A stretch of 64,000 nucleotides of DNA from Anaspis maculata (GCA_949128115.1 OX421968.1:32826877-32890876), one strand, 5' to 3'; numbered from the stretch's first letter, positions 1-10,832 are shown. Made by a program: numbers and translations. The notes: a model not told the origin generated them from the sequence alone.

Positions 1-297
1 TGAGCCTGCGAAGAAAAAACAAACTCCCAGGACATTCACTCAGGAAGCGAGAGTCCTCCGAAGCAGAAAGAAGAAAAATCCCAGGACATCGAACGAGAGT
101 CCTCCGAAGGTGAAATAAAAGAAATCCCAGGTCACCCAACCCAACAAGAAGGAACGTGAGCCCGAGAAGAAGAAGAAAAAACTCCCAGGACATTCAGTCA
201 AGGAACGAGAGTCCTCCGAAGGAGAAAGAAGAAAAATCCCAGGACATCGAACGAGAGTCCTCCGAAGGTGAAATAAGAAAAATCCCAGGACATCCTA
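1..297 (+). repeat. Tandem repeat in the BEL/Pao leader
   Basis: Purine-rich imperfect tandem repeats precede gag. The core CGAGAGTCCTCCGAAG recurs near 49, 94, 205 and 252, alternating with AATCCCAGGACAT blocks. No long ORF starts here; the frame used by gag opens only at 272. The array probably lies in the untranslated leader of the retroelement whose Gag follows. The 5' LTR would be outside the window. Confidence 0.75.
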
Positions 298-1053
298 CGT
301 GAGCCCTGAGCTGTCAATAGTTCAAGAAAAAGAAGAACAGGAGATTGCAAGAGACATGCCACTGGAACACTCCCCCAACAAAAAGGAGAAACCACCCATG
401 ATCTCAAATCCACTTCAAGAAGAAAACCAGCAGAGTTCATCCCAGAAAGAAATTGATAAAATTGAGAACCTACAAGAACTCATTGATCGCCAAGAAGAAC
501 TTGGTGACAAAATTACAAATTTCGTAAGAAACTGTAAAAAAGATGGACCATCAAAGAAATCCATCGATTATTGGGAATCCAGAACGAGTAAGCTGGAAGA
601 ATGCTGGATGAAAATCGAAGAAATCCAACAAAACGTCGCAGAAATCGACGAAAACCTCAATAAAAGCCAATATGAAGCCATAAAGAAAAAATATACCGAG
701 GCCTGCATCTTCATAGCAGAAGAAAAGAAGAAGATGGCTTTCCCAACAACAGTGACACACCCACTTCAAGATGAAGAATTCGGCAAAGAATTAAAAAAAA
801 AATCAACATACTAAATGTCATGATAGATAAAATGGTTGACTTCATGACAGAAATTTATGCGAAACTCGATAAACAAGAAGCGAGCCACAAGTATCAATCA
901 TTCATCGAGGAAATCAACAAAGAGTGGAGAAAAATCGATGACGCCCACACAGAGATCCCAGCCGAGGGCACAGATGTACAACAGTACTACAGAGTGAAAG
1001 ATGAATACAGGGAACTCACCGACAAGCTGGAAGAGTTAATCTATAATCTATGA
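272..1053 (+). pseudogene. gag: BEL/Pao Gag, N-terminal part, frameshifted
   Basis: A lysine- and glutamate-rich, helical Gag N-terminal region. The first reading block is open from 272 and ends at 814; the first ATG in it is at 356, so the original start is unclear. A run of nine A's near 792-800 coincides with a frame change, and the same protein continues in the next block (about 802-1053). A second frame change near 1040-1055 leads into the following Gag/protease block. No single product can be made from this copy. Assignment to BEL/Pao Gag rests on the domains that follow immediately (DUF1759 and zinc knuckles); the N-terminal segment alone is poorly conserved. Confidence 0.7.
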
Positions 1054-1057
1054 CTCA

Positions 1058-2260
1058 ATGGAGGCGAAACAAAGGCCAAGAGTCCAGCTACCAAAAGCAA
1101 AGATTCCCACCTTCGAAGGCGGGTACGAACAATGGACCACCTTTCATGATCTATTCAAAAAGATGATCCATGAAAACACAGCATTAAGCCGTACCGAAAA
1201 AATGCAGTTTTTAAAAACCAACATCAAAGGAGAGCCTAGCAGATTGATCCAGCATCTACTAATCACTGAAGCAAACTACGAAGACGCTTGGAGAATATTG
1301 AATGACCGATACAACAACACAAGATTGCTACTGTCAAAACTGCTAGACAAGCTGTTCGATATGCCAGTAATATACCAGGAGTCATCAGCCCAGTTGAGAA
1401 AACTCCATGATACAGCATCAGAATGCCTAAGTGCCATTGGAAACTTAGGCATCAAAACAACGGAATGGGGTCCAATCGTCACGAAGATGGTAACCAGAAA
1501 AAGGGACCCAGTGACCAATCGAATCTACGAGCAGTCTCTAAAGAATCCAAACGAAGTACAAAAATTCAGTGAATTAATGGAATTTTTGAGAGCAAGATTC
1601 CAATCACTAGAAATGACAACAAAGGCTGCGGTACGAGAGAGCATCGAAAGCCGATCAAGAAGAAATGGAACATCCAGATTTGCTACCAGAGCCCCCTGCA
1701 ACATTTGCAACATAAACGGCCATAGCACACACCAATGCTACACGCTGCAAAAGCTCAGCCCGAACGAAAAAAGAAAACTAATCCAAGAAAAACATTTGTG
1801 CATGATATGTCTAAACCACGATGAAAAATCGAGATGCCTTAGTACAAGAAGATGTGGAACCTGCAACCAGCCACATCACACAACACTGCATGTGGAAGAA
1901 ACAAGAAACGCCAGATGGAGTAAATCTAACCCGAGTCCCGAAAGGACATCATATCGCCAAACAAGCGAAATGCACAACAGCAACAACAATAAGCCGAGAC
2001 CCGTGACCACAAGCCATGTGAATAAGCAAAACAATATTTTGCTGGCAACAGCATTATTAAACGTGAATAAGGCGAGGTCAGGGACCAACGAACTAATACG
2101 AGTATTGTTCGATCAAGGATCCCAGGCAGCCTTCATGACGGAAGAAGCAGTTCAACGTCTAGAGCTTACAAAGACAAAAATCCACACAGAAATTTGTGGA
2201 ATGGGTGACACAACACCGAAAATTGCGAAGTCAAAAGTGGAAGTCCAATTCACCCATTAA
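1058..2260 (+). pseudogene. gag-pol: BEL/Pao Gag core, zinc knuckles and aspartic protease, truncated
   Basis: A 400-residue block, fragment of a larger Gag-Pol. Residues about 10-190 look like the BEL/Pao capsid-like domain (DUF1759: PTFEGGYEQW, then the LSRTEKMQFL region). Cysteine knuckles follow (CNICNINGHSTHQC near residue 215, then CMICLNH and CGTCNQPHH near 250-275). The retropepsin-type domain (DUF1758/peptidase A17) carries the catalytic segment FDQGSQAAF near residue 350, with DQGS instead of the usual D-S/T-G-S. The stop codon at 2258-2260 is not native: it lies in the terminal repeat of the piggyBac-like insertion. Beyond that insertion the protein resumes in a compatible frame, so polyprotein continuity was lost by the insertion. 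Confidence 0.88.
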
Positions 2261-3486
2261 AGCCTAACGAGCCCATATGGAGCCACCATTTCTTGATAGA
2301 AATTATGACTGATATTTTGGTAAAAACCTTTATTTTTCAAAAAAGTGTACCTGCACCGTTTAGAATGGATTATGATGATATACACTCGCAAAAAAAAACA
2401 CCTTGATCGATGTTACTTTTTCCTTGCTAGCGCTCTGAAAATACGTGTTGAATTTTTCGCCGGGAAACGATGAACTTCACTTTGATATAAATATTATTAT
2501 TGATGTTATTCATGTCACGGTTGTTCTATAAATAAATTTTTGCATTCTTATATTATCATTCAAGCCTATGAAATGTTTTGTGGATGCAAAGTGCTTTTCA
2601 TGTTTTTGTTTTTTTACCGTAAACATAGCTGAGCCCATATGGAGCCACTAGGCTGTTATCGGTATAATTTGTGTTGCCGAGTTCTGAACATAATAAATTA
2701 TAGTTTAGTGGAATAACTCTTCAGGAAGCCATTGATCGTGCGCACGACGATGATGATCATAATAGAGAAGTGTTGGATGTATTCATAGAGCCTCCAGAAA
2801 GTCATGTTTTGACGGACGAGGATTTAGCAGATGAGGAAGGACCTGGACTTGTTGATAATTTGAGCATGAAACAGCTAGCTGTAAATGCCGAAACTGTTCT
2901 GACGGATCGGATAATGTGCGTATAGGTGGTACTCAAGATATAACTGAGGTACTGAGGAAGATCAGTTACCTGCAAAAGTCGCTGAAGAGCCTGAAAATAT
3001 TAGAAGACAATTAGTAGTGATTATCAAATCCCGAAATTATTCATTTTTGGATTCAGCAGATTTGGAGCTTCCAGTTGTACAGTTGTTTCAAAGTCTGGAG
3101 CCTGAATACACCCTCTGATATCTAATAAACTTTGAGGTATATCAGGGAAGGAATCCAAAGGCAAACATATGAAGATTTTATCAAAATTTATGATGAAAAT
3201 ATGGATTTTAAATATTTGTTATACCATTTTTTCACGAAATGATATGTATTACCTAATATATTTCACAGTTTGATACATTTTTATCTATTCTTTGCATGGA
3301 TCACGCATCATTGTGAAACTACCCGGGTAGCGCCTAGTGGCTCCATATGGAGCCATGTCATTTGGGCAGTTTTTTTCTATAAAAAACATGGGAAATACTT
3401 ATTTTCCTTGTATATGTAATAGTATTGACATGTTTTGGTGAAAAAACCCCATTTTCATCAAAATTTTTAATCTCGGTCTTAATGGG
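2253..3486. mobile_element. piggyBac-like element inserted in the BEL protease region
   Basis: A 1,234-bp insertion. Its ends are inverted repeats, CCCATTAAAGCC at 2253 and the complement of CCCATTAAGACC ending at 3486. It is flanked by TTCA (2249-2252) and TTAA (3487-3490), read as a TTAA target duplication with one later substitution. TTAA is the hallmark piggyBac target. Internal copies of CATATGGAGCC near the left end, at about 2637 and near 3345 form subterminal repeats. A piggyBac-type transposase remnant lies inside. The element is far shorter than an autonomous piggyBac and is a deletion derivative. Confidence 0.85.
2704..2925 (+). pseudogene. piggyBac-like transposase, N-terminal remnant
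   Basis: A short open stretch reads an acidic segment with FIEPPE, LTDEDLADEEGPG and VDNLSMKQL, the pattern of the acidic N-terminal region of piggyBac-family transposases. It ends at a stop at 2923-2925. Further acidic codons in other frames up to about 3020 suggest frameshift decay. The DDD catalytic core and the C-terminal cysteine region are absent. Together with the TTAA-flanked inverted repeats it identifies the insertion. It cannot encode a functional transposase. Confidence 0.7.
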
Positions 3487-3490
3487 TTAA

Positions 3491-5895
3491 CGCCAAGATT
3501 CCCAAGCAAATACTACATTAACGTCGAAATGATAGTCCTGCCGAAACTGACGCAAACACTGCCATCGAACGAGGTCAGGTGCGAAACCAGCGAGTGGGAC
3601 AACCACATGCTAGCAGACCCAACCTTCAATATACCGGGACCAGTGGATGCGATCCTAGGAGCCAAAGAATTTGCGGAGATCGCAAAAAACGGGCTGCGTA
3701 AATCTAAAAGTGGATTATTCGGCCAAAATACGGAGCTAGGTTGGATCCTGTCCGGAAACGTGAAAGATAACGAGATAGAAAAATTCCAAATCATCAACAT
3801 GATAGCCCAAGTCGAAGAAGACGCACAACTAACCAAGTTCTGTGAAATCGAAGAAGTCGACGCCACACGAGCCAACAACCACGAGGAGGAGCAGTGTGAC
3901 GAATTCTACGACCAAACAACCGAAAGAAATGGGGATGGTTCATATACCGTCAGAATCCCATTCAAAACAAAACATGACGACATGGGAAATTCAAGATCCA
4001 GAGCAGTTTCAAGACTATTGCAATTAGAAAAAAGATTAGCAAAAGATATGGATCTGAAAATTCAATACCACAAATTTATGGAAGAATATTACATCCCTCA
4101 TCAAGCAGTCATCCAAGAAGCCAGGACAACGACGAAGCTGAGAGTCGTTTTTGATGCATCCTGTAAGACGTCCAAGGGAATAAGCCTAAACGATATAATG
4201 TACACCGGCCCAAGACTACAACAAGAACTATTCGACATCCTACTACGATGGAGAATGTACGAGATCGCCTTCATCGCAGACATCGAAAAAATGTATCGTC
4301 GAATTAAAATACATAAAGACGATCAAAAATACCAACGAATCTTATGGAGATTCGACGAAGGGACACCAATCCAAGAATACGAACTGACAACAGTTACATA
4401 TGGAATAGCAGCAGCACCGTACATAGCCATTCGTACACTGCAACAGCTAGCAAGAGATGAAGCCAAAACCTTTCCAAAAGCATCAAAAATTGCCCTACAA
4501 GATTTTTATATGGACGACCTAATGACGGGGGCCAATTCGCTGGAAGAAGCCAGAGAAATCCAAGAGCCAAAAACATTTGCATACTCAGATTCAATGATCG
4601 CACTGGGATGGATAAAAGGAGATCCGAGCAGATGGAAAACATTTGTTGCAAACCGAGTATCCGAAGCAACCAAATGTATACCACCGCAGCAGTGGCAGTA
4701 CGTGGCGACAGAAGAAAATCCAGTTGACATCATATCAAGAGGCATCGAGCCAATGAAAATGAAAAACCACGAACTATGGTGGAAAGGTCCAGCTTGGTTG
4801 TCACAAGCCATCAAACAGTCCGAAAATGAAGAAATAGAAGAACCAGAGGAAGAGAGGAAACGGCAAATACAATCGTGTCAAGCAAAGGTTGAAGAAACAG
4901 GAGAGAACCTGTTGAATCGATTCTCTGGATACACAAAAATGCTAAGAACAATAGCATACTGCAATCGTTTTATCAACAACTGCAACCAGAAAAAACAAAA
5001 ACAACATGGCTGTTCAACAGTAAAAGAGTTAGACAACTCATTGAAACAGATAATCAACATAACGCAATCACACAGCTTCAAGAAAGAAACAAGAGCGTTG
5101 ATTAAGAAAAAAGGTATCGACAAAACCAACAAAATTTCCTGCCTCAACCCGTTCATGGACAATGAAGGGATTATGAGAGTAGGGAGAAGATTGCAAAATT
5201 CAGCCCTCTCATATAATGAGAAGCATCCGATAATCCTGAAAAGAGATTGCCACATTACAATAATAGAAAACGCACACACTGTCACACTACACGGAGGTGG
5301 TCGAACGACATTGGCCTACATTCGTCGGCAGTTTTGGATTATACGAGTAAACGGGAAGAAAGCCGTCAATGCGATAATTAAAAAGTGCACTATATGCATA
5401 AGATATAACGCGCTAGCAGCACAACAGAGAATGGGAGAATTACCAGCTTCAAGGGTCACACCGGCATCTCCATTTAGTCACACAGGAGTGGACTATGCAG
5501 GACCCATCCCAATACGTGCAACCAAAGGAAGAGGCAGACGAACAGATGACTCCAAGATAACTACGCAGACAGTACTCGCCAATGCTGCAAGAGTAACGAT
5601 GAAAGCAAGTCCAGATCGAAAAACAACTCGAAAAAGCCATGGATTACTCATCATGTTGATTGCAGTAATGGCTGCAATAACGCAACAAGGTCATGCACAA
5701 GAAATCAACCCCAGATACAAAGTACTGCATCCAGCACCGGGATTTTATATCGAACATTTGGGGCAAGCAAGAATTGAAAGAGGGACATTCCGAATCGAAC
5801 TAATCGAACAGTATCGAATTAACATCGTTTCGTACTCAACATGGCTATGGGAACTTACAACTCCCGTCAAAAATAGCCGCTTTTTGATGCAGTAG
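3491..5895 (+). pseudogene. pol: BEL/Pao Pol: protease end, RT, partial RNase H and integrase, deleted
   Basis: A long ORF (788 codons from the ATG at 3529; the same frame is open from 3491). In order: the rest of the protease region (residues 1-80); BEL-type reverse transcriptase with RVVFDASCKT (~205), the motif A segment FIADIEKMYRRI (~247) and the catalytic FYMDDLMTG (~325); then an abrupt jump at about residue 345 to an RNase H tail (AYSDSMIALGWI, and the ENPVDIISRG segment); an integrase zinc-binding region with the H-H-C-C pattern (CTICIRYNALAAQQRMGELP, ~625-645); and the first aspartate of the integrase core in GVDYAGP (~660). The rest of the integrase core and the RT-RNase H connection are missing, so there are two internal deletions without frame loss. 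The last ~100 codons are env-like (separate entry). Not functional. Confidence 0.87.
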
Positions 5896-6528
5896 AAGAA
5901 CGCTATTGACCAAAGCACGACATGGTCCTTCGAGCCGGATCACATGGAAAAGACTCGACACTACCAACACATGGTTATTCGTAACCAACAAGCCAATCAA
6001 GATAGCCGTCATATGCCAAGGGATTCGAAAAGACGTTGAACTTCGCGACAGTGGGATGATCCAAATCAGCCAAGAATGCATCATCAAGACGAGGAACAAT
6101 ATACTGACACCGCGAAGACTTCAGAAAATCCAAGTACTAGCAGGGTTCACCAAGCATGTTCCAACCTTACTGGACACGATGAACATCACCACTCGAGCCC
6201 AACCAGCCGTACTACAAGATGAAGAACCAGTTCTAGATACTTCCGACCAGATCACATCAATAAAGCGCCAGGAAGACCAACTAGAACAACAACTATAAGC
6301 GACCAGAATTGGGTAGAAATAACCCATCACACTGCCATCACCAGCGCCGTTATGTTTGGGATAGCTGCAGCCGTAGTCAGCATCGTCTATCTCGTACAAC
6401 AATGCTGGAAGAAGAGAACCCAAGAGGACAACAACCCAAGGCCTCGAGCCAGAACCACCACTTCACCAGAGAGAGATGATGCAAACGGGATAGAACTGCA
6501 GCCAATCTACACAGCAGTCAACGTATAA
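5599..6528 (+). pseudogene. env: env-like glycoprotein remnant of the BEL/Pao element
   Basis: Three frame-broken pieces. The first shares the Pol frame from an ATG at 5599: a hydrophobic signal-like segment (LLIMLIAVMAAI) and then a short region like the N-terminus of insect retroviral/errantivirus-type Env, ending at 5895. The second (5906-6298) has cysteine-containing sequence resembling the later ectodomain. The third (open at 6301-6528) has a strongly hydrophobic stretch (VMFGIAAAVVSIVYLV) followed by a basic, charged tail, the layout of a transmembrane anchor and cytoplasmic tail. The middle of a normal Env is missing. A 109-bp block that also occurs at the LTR edge lies across the first break. 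BEL/Pao lineages with captured env are known; that this is one is inferred from position and topology. It is broken and not expressible as one protein. Confidence 0.6.
5809..5917 (+). repeat. 109-bp block shared with the LTR edge, copy 1 (inside env remnant)
   Basis: This block and 6803-6911 match over 109 bp with about three differences, all clustered where one reads CGCTTTTTGATG and the other CGCCCTTTGGTG. Homology starts abruptly at CAGTATCGAATTAAC and ends at ACCAAAGCA. Copy 2 sits at the candidate LTR/primer-site junction, so copy 1 probably derives from LTR-leader sequence displaced into env during a rearrangement or template switch. Confidence 0.9.
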
Positions 6529-6555
6529 ACATCTTTACTTTTTGAGGCGGCAATA

Positions 6556-6880
6556 TGTTCAATCTTCAGTGAACAGGGTTTCCGTAATTTCCAAATTCAC
6601 ACATATAAATACTTTATTGTTTTGTTATGATATAAATAACGCGGCAAGGTTGAACGATTGCAACTAAGCAAGGACGCGCATAGTAAACTCATAGTAATAA
6701 TAAAGCAGACGTTGCAGTTCTGCACACACCTCATGTAATCATCTACGTCATATTAACCATTTAAACATCTGTATATAAACTCATAATTTGTAACAAATAA
6801 ATCAGTATCGAATTAACATCGTTTCGTACTCAACATGGCTATGGGAACTTACAACTCCCGTCAAAAATAGCCGCCCTTTG
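6556..6880 (+). mobile_element. Candidate 3' LTR of the BEL/Pao element
   Basis: After the env-like stop at 6528 comes the purine-containing stretch TGAGGCGGCAATA and then TGTTCAATCTTC, a plausible LTR start. The segment has a TATA-like box (TATATAAA at 6772) and a polyadenylation-type AATAAA at 6796. It ends near a TGGTGCAG sequence (about 6878) that could be a primer-binding site. A primer site after what should be a 3' LTR would imply a tandem or rearranged element. The 5' LTR is outside the window, so the boundaries cannot be confirmed by comparison. Confidence 0.45.
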
Positions 6881-6911
6881 GTGCAGTAGAAGAACGCTAT
6901 TGACCAAAGCA
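6803..6911 (+). repeat. 109-bp block, copy 2 (LTR edge / leader)
   Basis: Second copy of the block found in the env remnant. It spans the end of the candidate LTR, the TGGTGCAG primer-site-like sequence and the first bases of a leader-like region. Confidence 0.85.
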
Positions 6912-7406
6912 AGACACAAATTCATAATTCGATTTCATTGGTGTGAGTCGATGCCTAAGTGAACGAAATTGACCACTATCCAGTTTAAAAAATATTCAAA
7001 AAAATGTTCGGCACCGATAAAGAGAATAGAAATTCACCTAATCACAGTTCATTAATCCAAATCGAGTGAAAAGCACGCAAAAAGCAGTACCAGGTTGCCA
7101 CATGAACATCAGGGAAGAGTCAACGTGTGCCAATCAACCTGATCTGAATACGTGTGTGAGATAGCCCTTTAACATTTTCTCATGTTCGACGTTCTTGAAA
7201 GCCGTGTAGATACTAGCCAACACTCCCTAGCTGCTCAGGAATTGTCCAAAGTCAGTGACTTTTGTTTATGTTTGTTTTGAGGTTATTCTGATTCTTCAAT
7301 GTTTTTTGCTGGGCTGGGGTTTATCTTATTCCCGTTTGAGGAATTCAGGAGGGTCGGGAATTGGGGGAGCAGTTTTAGGCTTGGTAACAGATCGGTTTTA
7401 ACTCTG
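6912..7406. other. Unassigned, possibly BEL leader then flank
   Basis: No convincing ORF. The first ~250 bp resemble an untranslated leader in composition and follow the primer-site-like sequence. After that I see no structure. Confidence 0.3.
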
Positions 7407-7574
7407 AAGGTGCGTTCAGTCAGCTTATTTAGCTGCAAGTTTCAATTTTAGACGTGAGCGCTGCATCGCTTATTGGCTGTTCTGAGGAGGCTGGTTCATA
7501 AGAGCCAATGGGCGTCGCTGCGCTTGCGACTAAAATTAAAACTTACGGCTAAATAAGCTGACTGAACGCACCTT
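7407..7574. mobile_element. MITE 1, copy 1 (AAGGTGCGTTCAGTC ends)
   Basis: A 168-bp element. The left end AAGGTGCGTTCAGTCAGC and the right end are inverted complements over about 27 bp with one mismatch. A second copy lies ~450 bp downstream in the same orientation. No coding capacity. I could not define a clear target duplication. Confidence 0.85.
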
Positions 7575-7855
7575 GAGGGGACACTCAAGCTATTGAGTTG
7601 AGAGCTTTTCATCTTGTTCCTCGATCTTTACACGTAAAACCTCATCTGTGGGAACCCAGAGCCTTTATTTATTTAGTCGCATGTGTTTACTAACTTATCT
7701 TTTGTTTTGAGAGGCCTACCTCGGCATCTTTGTGGTTGAAATTCAAGAAAAAAAATCTTTTTCGAACGAGAGCTTCTTCACGGTTTGGAAATTTTGCGCT
7801 GTTTGATTGAACACCTGTACAAACTTTATGTGAAGGCGAGTGTGAAGAACTTGGG

Positions 7856-8014
7856 GTTGCTTCAGTCAGCTTATTTAGCCGCAAGTTTGAATTTTAGCCG
7901 TAAGCGCTGCTTCGCTTATTGGCTGTTCTGAGGCTGGTTCATAAGAGCCAATGGGTGTCGCGCTCGCGACTAAAATTAAAACTTGCTGCTAAATAGCTGA
8001 CTGAACCCACCCTT
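7856..8014. mobile_element. MITE 1, copy 2
   Basis: About 159 bp, same orientation as copy 1, with a shared interior (TTATTGGCTGTTCTGAGG, GGTTCATAAGAGCCAATGGG). The terminal repeats are less perfect than in copy 1. Confidence 0.8.
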
Positions 8015-8393
8015 AGTGTCTTGCGAAACCACGGACTGATAGCCAAAGAATTAAGTCAGCAAACACTTCGAACAGAATACAAATTCATTGTAGCAATCCA
8101 AAGTTGCATCAAATTAATAACGAAGCAAAACTTTTTGGAACGACGCGACGCGACTTACTGACTTGTGCGTAGTTTAGTTACTATCAGACCAGGGCAAGAA
8201 AGAAAAAAAAAAGAAAAGAAAACAGTCTCAATATTGCCCTAGGGAGAAATCGATTATTAATATTAACCTAGGTCAATAATGAGAACTGTCAACATGCTGT
8301 CAATTGGCACTTGATCAGTTGCAGTCTATCAAACGAAAACGAAAAGGCGGTTTGAGCCCCGACTTGATATCGAGCCGTAAGTCGGGATCCATC
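8015..8393. other. Unassigned intergenic stretch
   Basis: No recognisable gene or repeat. The minus-strand open frame across 8289-8903 crosses into the next MITE and resembles no family I know. Confidence 0.3.
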
Positions 8394-8852
8394 GGGTGCT
8401 TTCCACCTACATGGTACAAATACCACCAGGCGGAACATGTTCCACGATTTGGTACACCTAGATGGAAAGGACCGGCATCGTTGACCGACGTGACATCTCT
8501 GGTCTGGAGGCGACAGATAACATATGTAACTCAGAAGTGAAGAAATGGCAGCGTGAATCGTAATCGATCGTACGGAATCCCTGCAGAGAAATGAAATAAA
8601 ACATGGTTGCATGGATGAAACGACACAGAGAGAGACATATGACAACGGAGTGCTGGATGACAGCTGACGGTACGTCATTTTTTGCATCCGTTTCCTGTGT
8701 GCCTTTCGATGGCACAAAATTTCAGGTGATCCACGGGACGGCATGAAACCAGGTAAGAAGTAGTGAGAACACGTAGATGGAAAGCACCGTTTGGAACCCG
8801 CACATGCGCTAATGGCAGGTGTACCAAACTTGAAGCTAGGTGGAAAGCACCC
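8394..8852. mobile_element. 459-bp MITE with 15-bp terminal inverted repeats
   Basis: Left end GGGTGCTTTCCACCT (8394) and right end AGGTGGAAAGCACCC (to 8852) are perfect inverted complements. ATC flanks both sides (8391-8393 and 8853-8855), a candidate 3-bp target duplication. Partial internal copies (GATGGAAAGCACC near 8775, GATGGAAAGGACC near 8460) suggest subterminal repeats. Three-base duplications suit PIF/Harbinger-type elements, but superfamily is not proven. Confidence 0.75.
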
Positions 8853-9350
8853 ATCAAGTGTGAGAAGTAAGACCATCATCGTCTGTCTACCCTTAATACA
8901 CAATATTGCGTGACCGCCTAGCGCATGCGCTAAAAAACGAGGTGATTCGTTCTAAGTCTTCCATATGTTACGCTGTAAAATAGGTGATTCTCAAACTAAG
9001 CTCAATGGATTATGCGTTGTTTTCAAGTAGAAGTGGTTACATAGAAAAATCGGTGTAACCCTTACAACCTATTCATGAAAGCACATTATGTGAGGAATCA
9101 TTCTCAAATGCCCCAAATTACGGAATAAAAAAACATGGAACACTTCAACCATAACATTCAAATTAACCGCGAAATTGTCTGGGGATATTTCATTTAATCA
9201 GTGCTGTATTGTAGTGACTCAGTCCTCTGAGTGGCACACACTTTTTCGACCGCCGAATATCCATTTTAAATCGGAAGGCTTCCAAGTTGCCGATAAAACT
9301 GAACAAAATGTCAACGTCAAACACAGAAATCAATGTCATTGTTGAATTCT
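8853..9350. other. Unassigned
   Basis: AT-rich non-coding sequence with no structure I can name. Confidence 0.3.
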
Positions 9351-9531
9351 GGGCCGCTATTCTTGAATCGTGTGAGAAGAGTCCCTGGGAGTTTTATATA
9401 ATCCGTACTACACTTCTGTAGCGAAAGTTGCCTAAAAACCACGATTTTAGGCAACATTCGCTACATCAGTGTACTGCGGAATGTATTTTACTCCCAGGAA
9501 TTTTTCTCACACGATTCAAGAATAGCGGCCC
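9351..9531. mobile_element. Palindromic MITE 2, copy 1 (GGGCCGCTATTC ends)
   Basis: A 181-bp near-complete palindrome. It starts GGGCCGCTATTCTTGAATCG and ends with the inverted complement; the arms also contain TTGCCTAAAA/CCACGATTTTAGGCAA. Another copy is at 23111-23264. Confidence 0.88.
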
Positions 9532-10136
9532 TGAACATGCGCGATGATAACTTGTCACCGTTTTCTTAGTTCGCATGACATCCGTGTTGGAGCGCCACTT
9601 CCGCGCAATATTGTGTATTGCTACGCAGGACAATACAGCTTTTTGAAGATCGTCTCGATATCGTACAACGCCAGATGGCAATTAAAATCTTGGTTGCATC
9701 GTCTGAAGTCAAGAGACAATCAATCGTCATCGGCAAACTTGTTCCTAAGGTTTTTGAAATTGGTTGGCAGAAGCTGATTTGCTAAAAGCTGTCTGGTTTC
9801 TACATGATTCTAGTGGGCTGCGATCGGCCGATGGCGACCAGAAACATAACCCACTAGAGTTATGTAGAAATCAGACAGCCTATATGACATCAGCAGCTGG
9901 ACCTGATGGACACGCCTGGGATTGTTCGAAAGTTTGCAGCTAGGTAGTTGTTGTGGGCCTACTTAGGTAATGTTTTTCTCTGCTGTGAACTATAAGCTAT
10001 AACCTCGGCTATAACATAAGCATTGTCCTTTCACCAATCAGTCTTTCAATGTTTTGTATTTTGTTTCAGGTATGCACCAAGTTCTGTCATGGACTGAAAA
10101 ATTTACGCGCCCGCATTTCTCTGTAAGTAAAATTTT
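9532..10136. other. Unassigned, with a short hairpin
   Basis: Mostly featureless. At 9788-9879 arms of ~28 bp (TGTCTGGTTTCTACAT... and its near complement) surround a ~30-bp loop, a tiny foldback or MITE relic. Confidence 0.45.
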
Positions 10137-10612
10137 CAATTAGGCATTTCCATTGACGTCACAGCAGTGTTGCCAACTGTCCAGAATTGCCCGCCAAATT
10201 TGAACCAAATAATGTTCGGGAATAACCGAACTACGGGGCGCTTATGGAGTTCCAGTTTCTGCATTTTTTCCTCGGTTACCTTTTTGAGTTTGAGTTTGAA
10301 ACTTTTGTATCAAGTTCAAAGCAATGTCCTGAATGCGCCTGCAAAATAAGTTCTCGTGGAAAAGTGTGTTTTTTTGTGAAAAAGCAAGTCAAACATGTTG
10401 GGTTAACTGCACAGGGTAGTGGTGAAAAATCATATTTTCCGACGAAATTGGGCTTGCACTTTGCCACCAAACTTCCCTGAATGTTGGGGGTTAACATTCC
10501 CGGCATTGCTGGAGTGATATGCCTTGTGTGGGGCTAGGTATGTACCTCTTCGGTTTGTGCTTCCCAATCACCCAAATACTTGAGGCCCAGCTTTTACTGC
10601 TGGATTAAAGAA
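10137..10612 (+). repeat. Dispersed repeat A, copy 1
   Basis: About 475 bp, starting near AATTAGGCATTTCCATTGACG and ending with the CAGCTTTTACTGC... region before AAAGAAA. The same sequence with scattered differences lies at 13165-13635, and part of it lies inverted at 24195-24330. No ORF is shared, so it is a non-coding interspersed repeat of unknown class. Confidence 0.85.
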
Positions 10613-10832
10613 ACAAAGAATAGTTCTTGTTTATATTTTATATTTTAAAAGTGAAGGAATGTCTTCCCTTCGGTTGTAGAATATGGACAGAGGCAAAACA
10701 TGGAAGTTCAACTCGAACACTGTTCGGCCACCGAAGATGTATTCGGTCACCGGAGCCCTCATTGACAGAGATTTTACACCTGATTTAACGATGTTGAATT
10801 TCCAACTACAACTTGATTGTGTTATGGCGCGA

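Noticed and set aside
8289..8903. A 204-codon minus-strand ORF as a gene
   Set aside because: It crosses both ends of a MITE and has no recognisable domain; a plus-strand ORF overlaps it.
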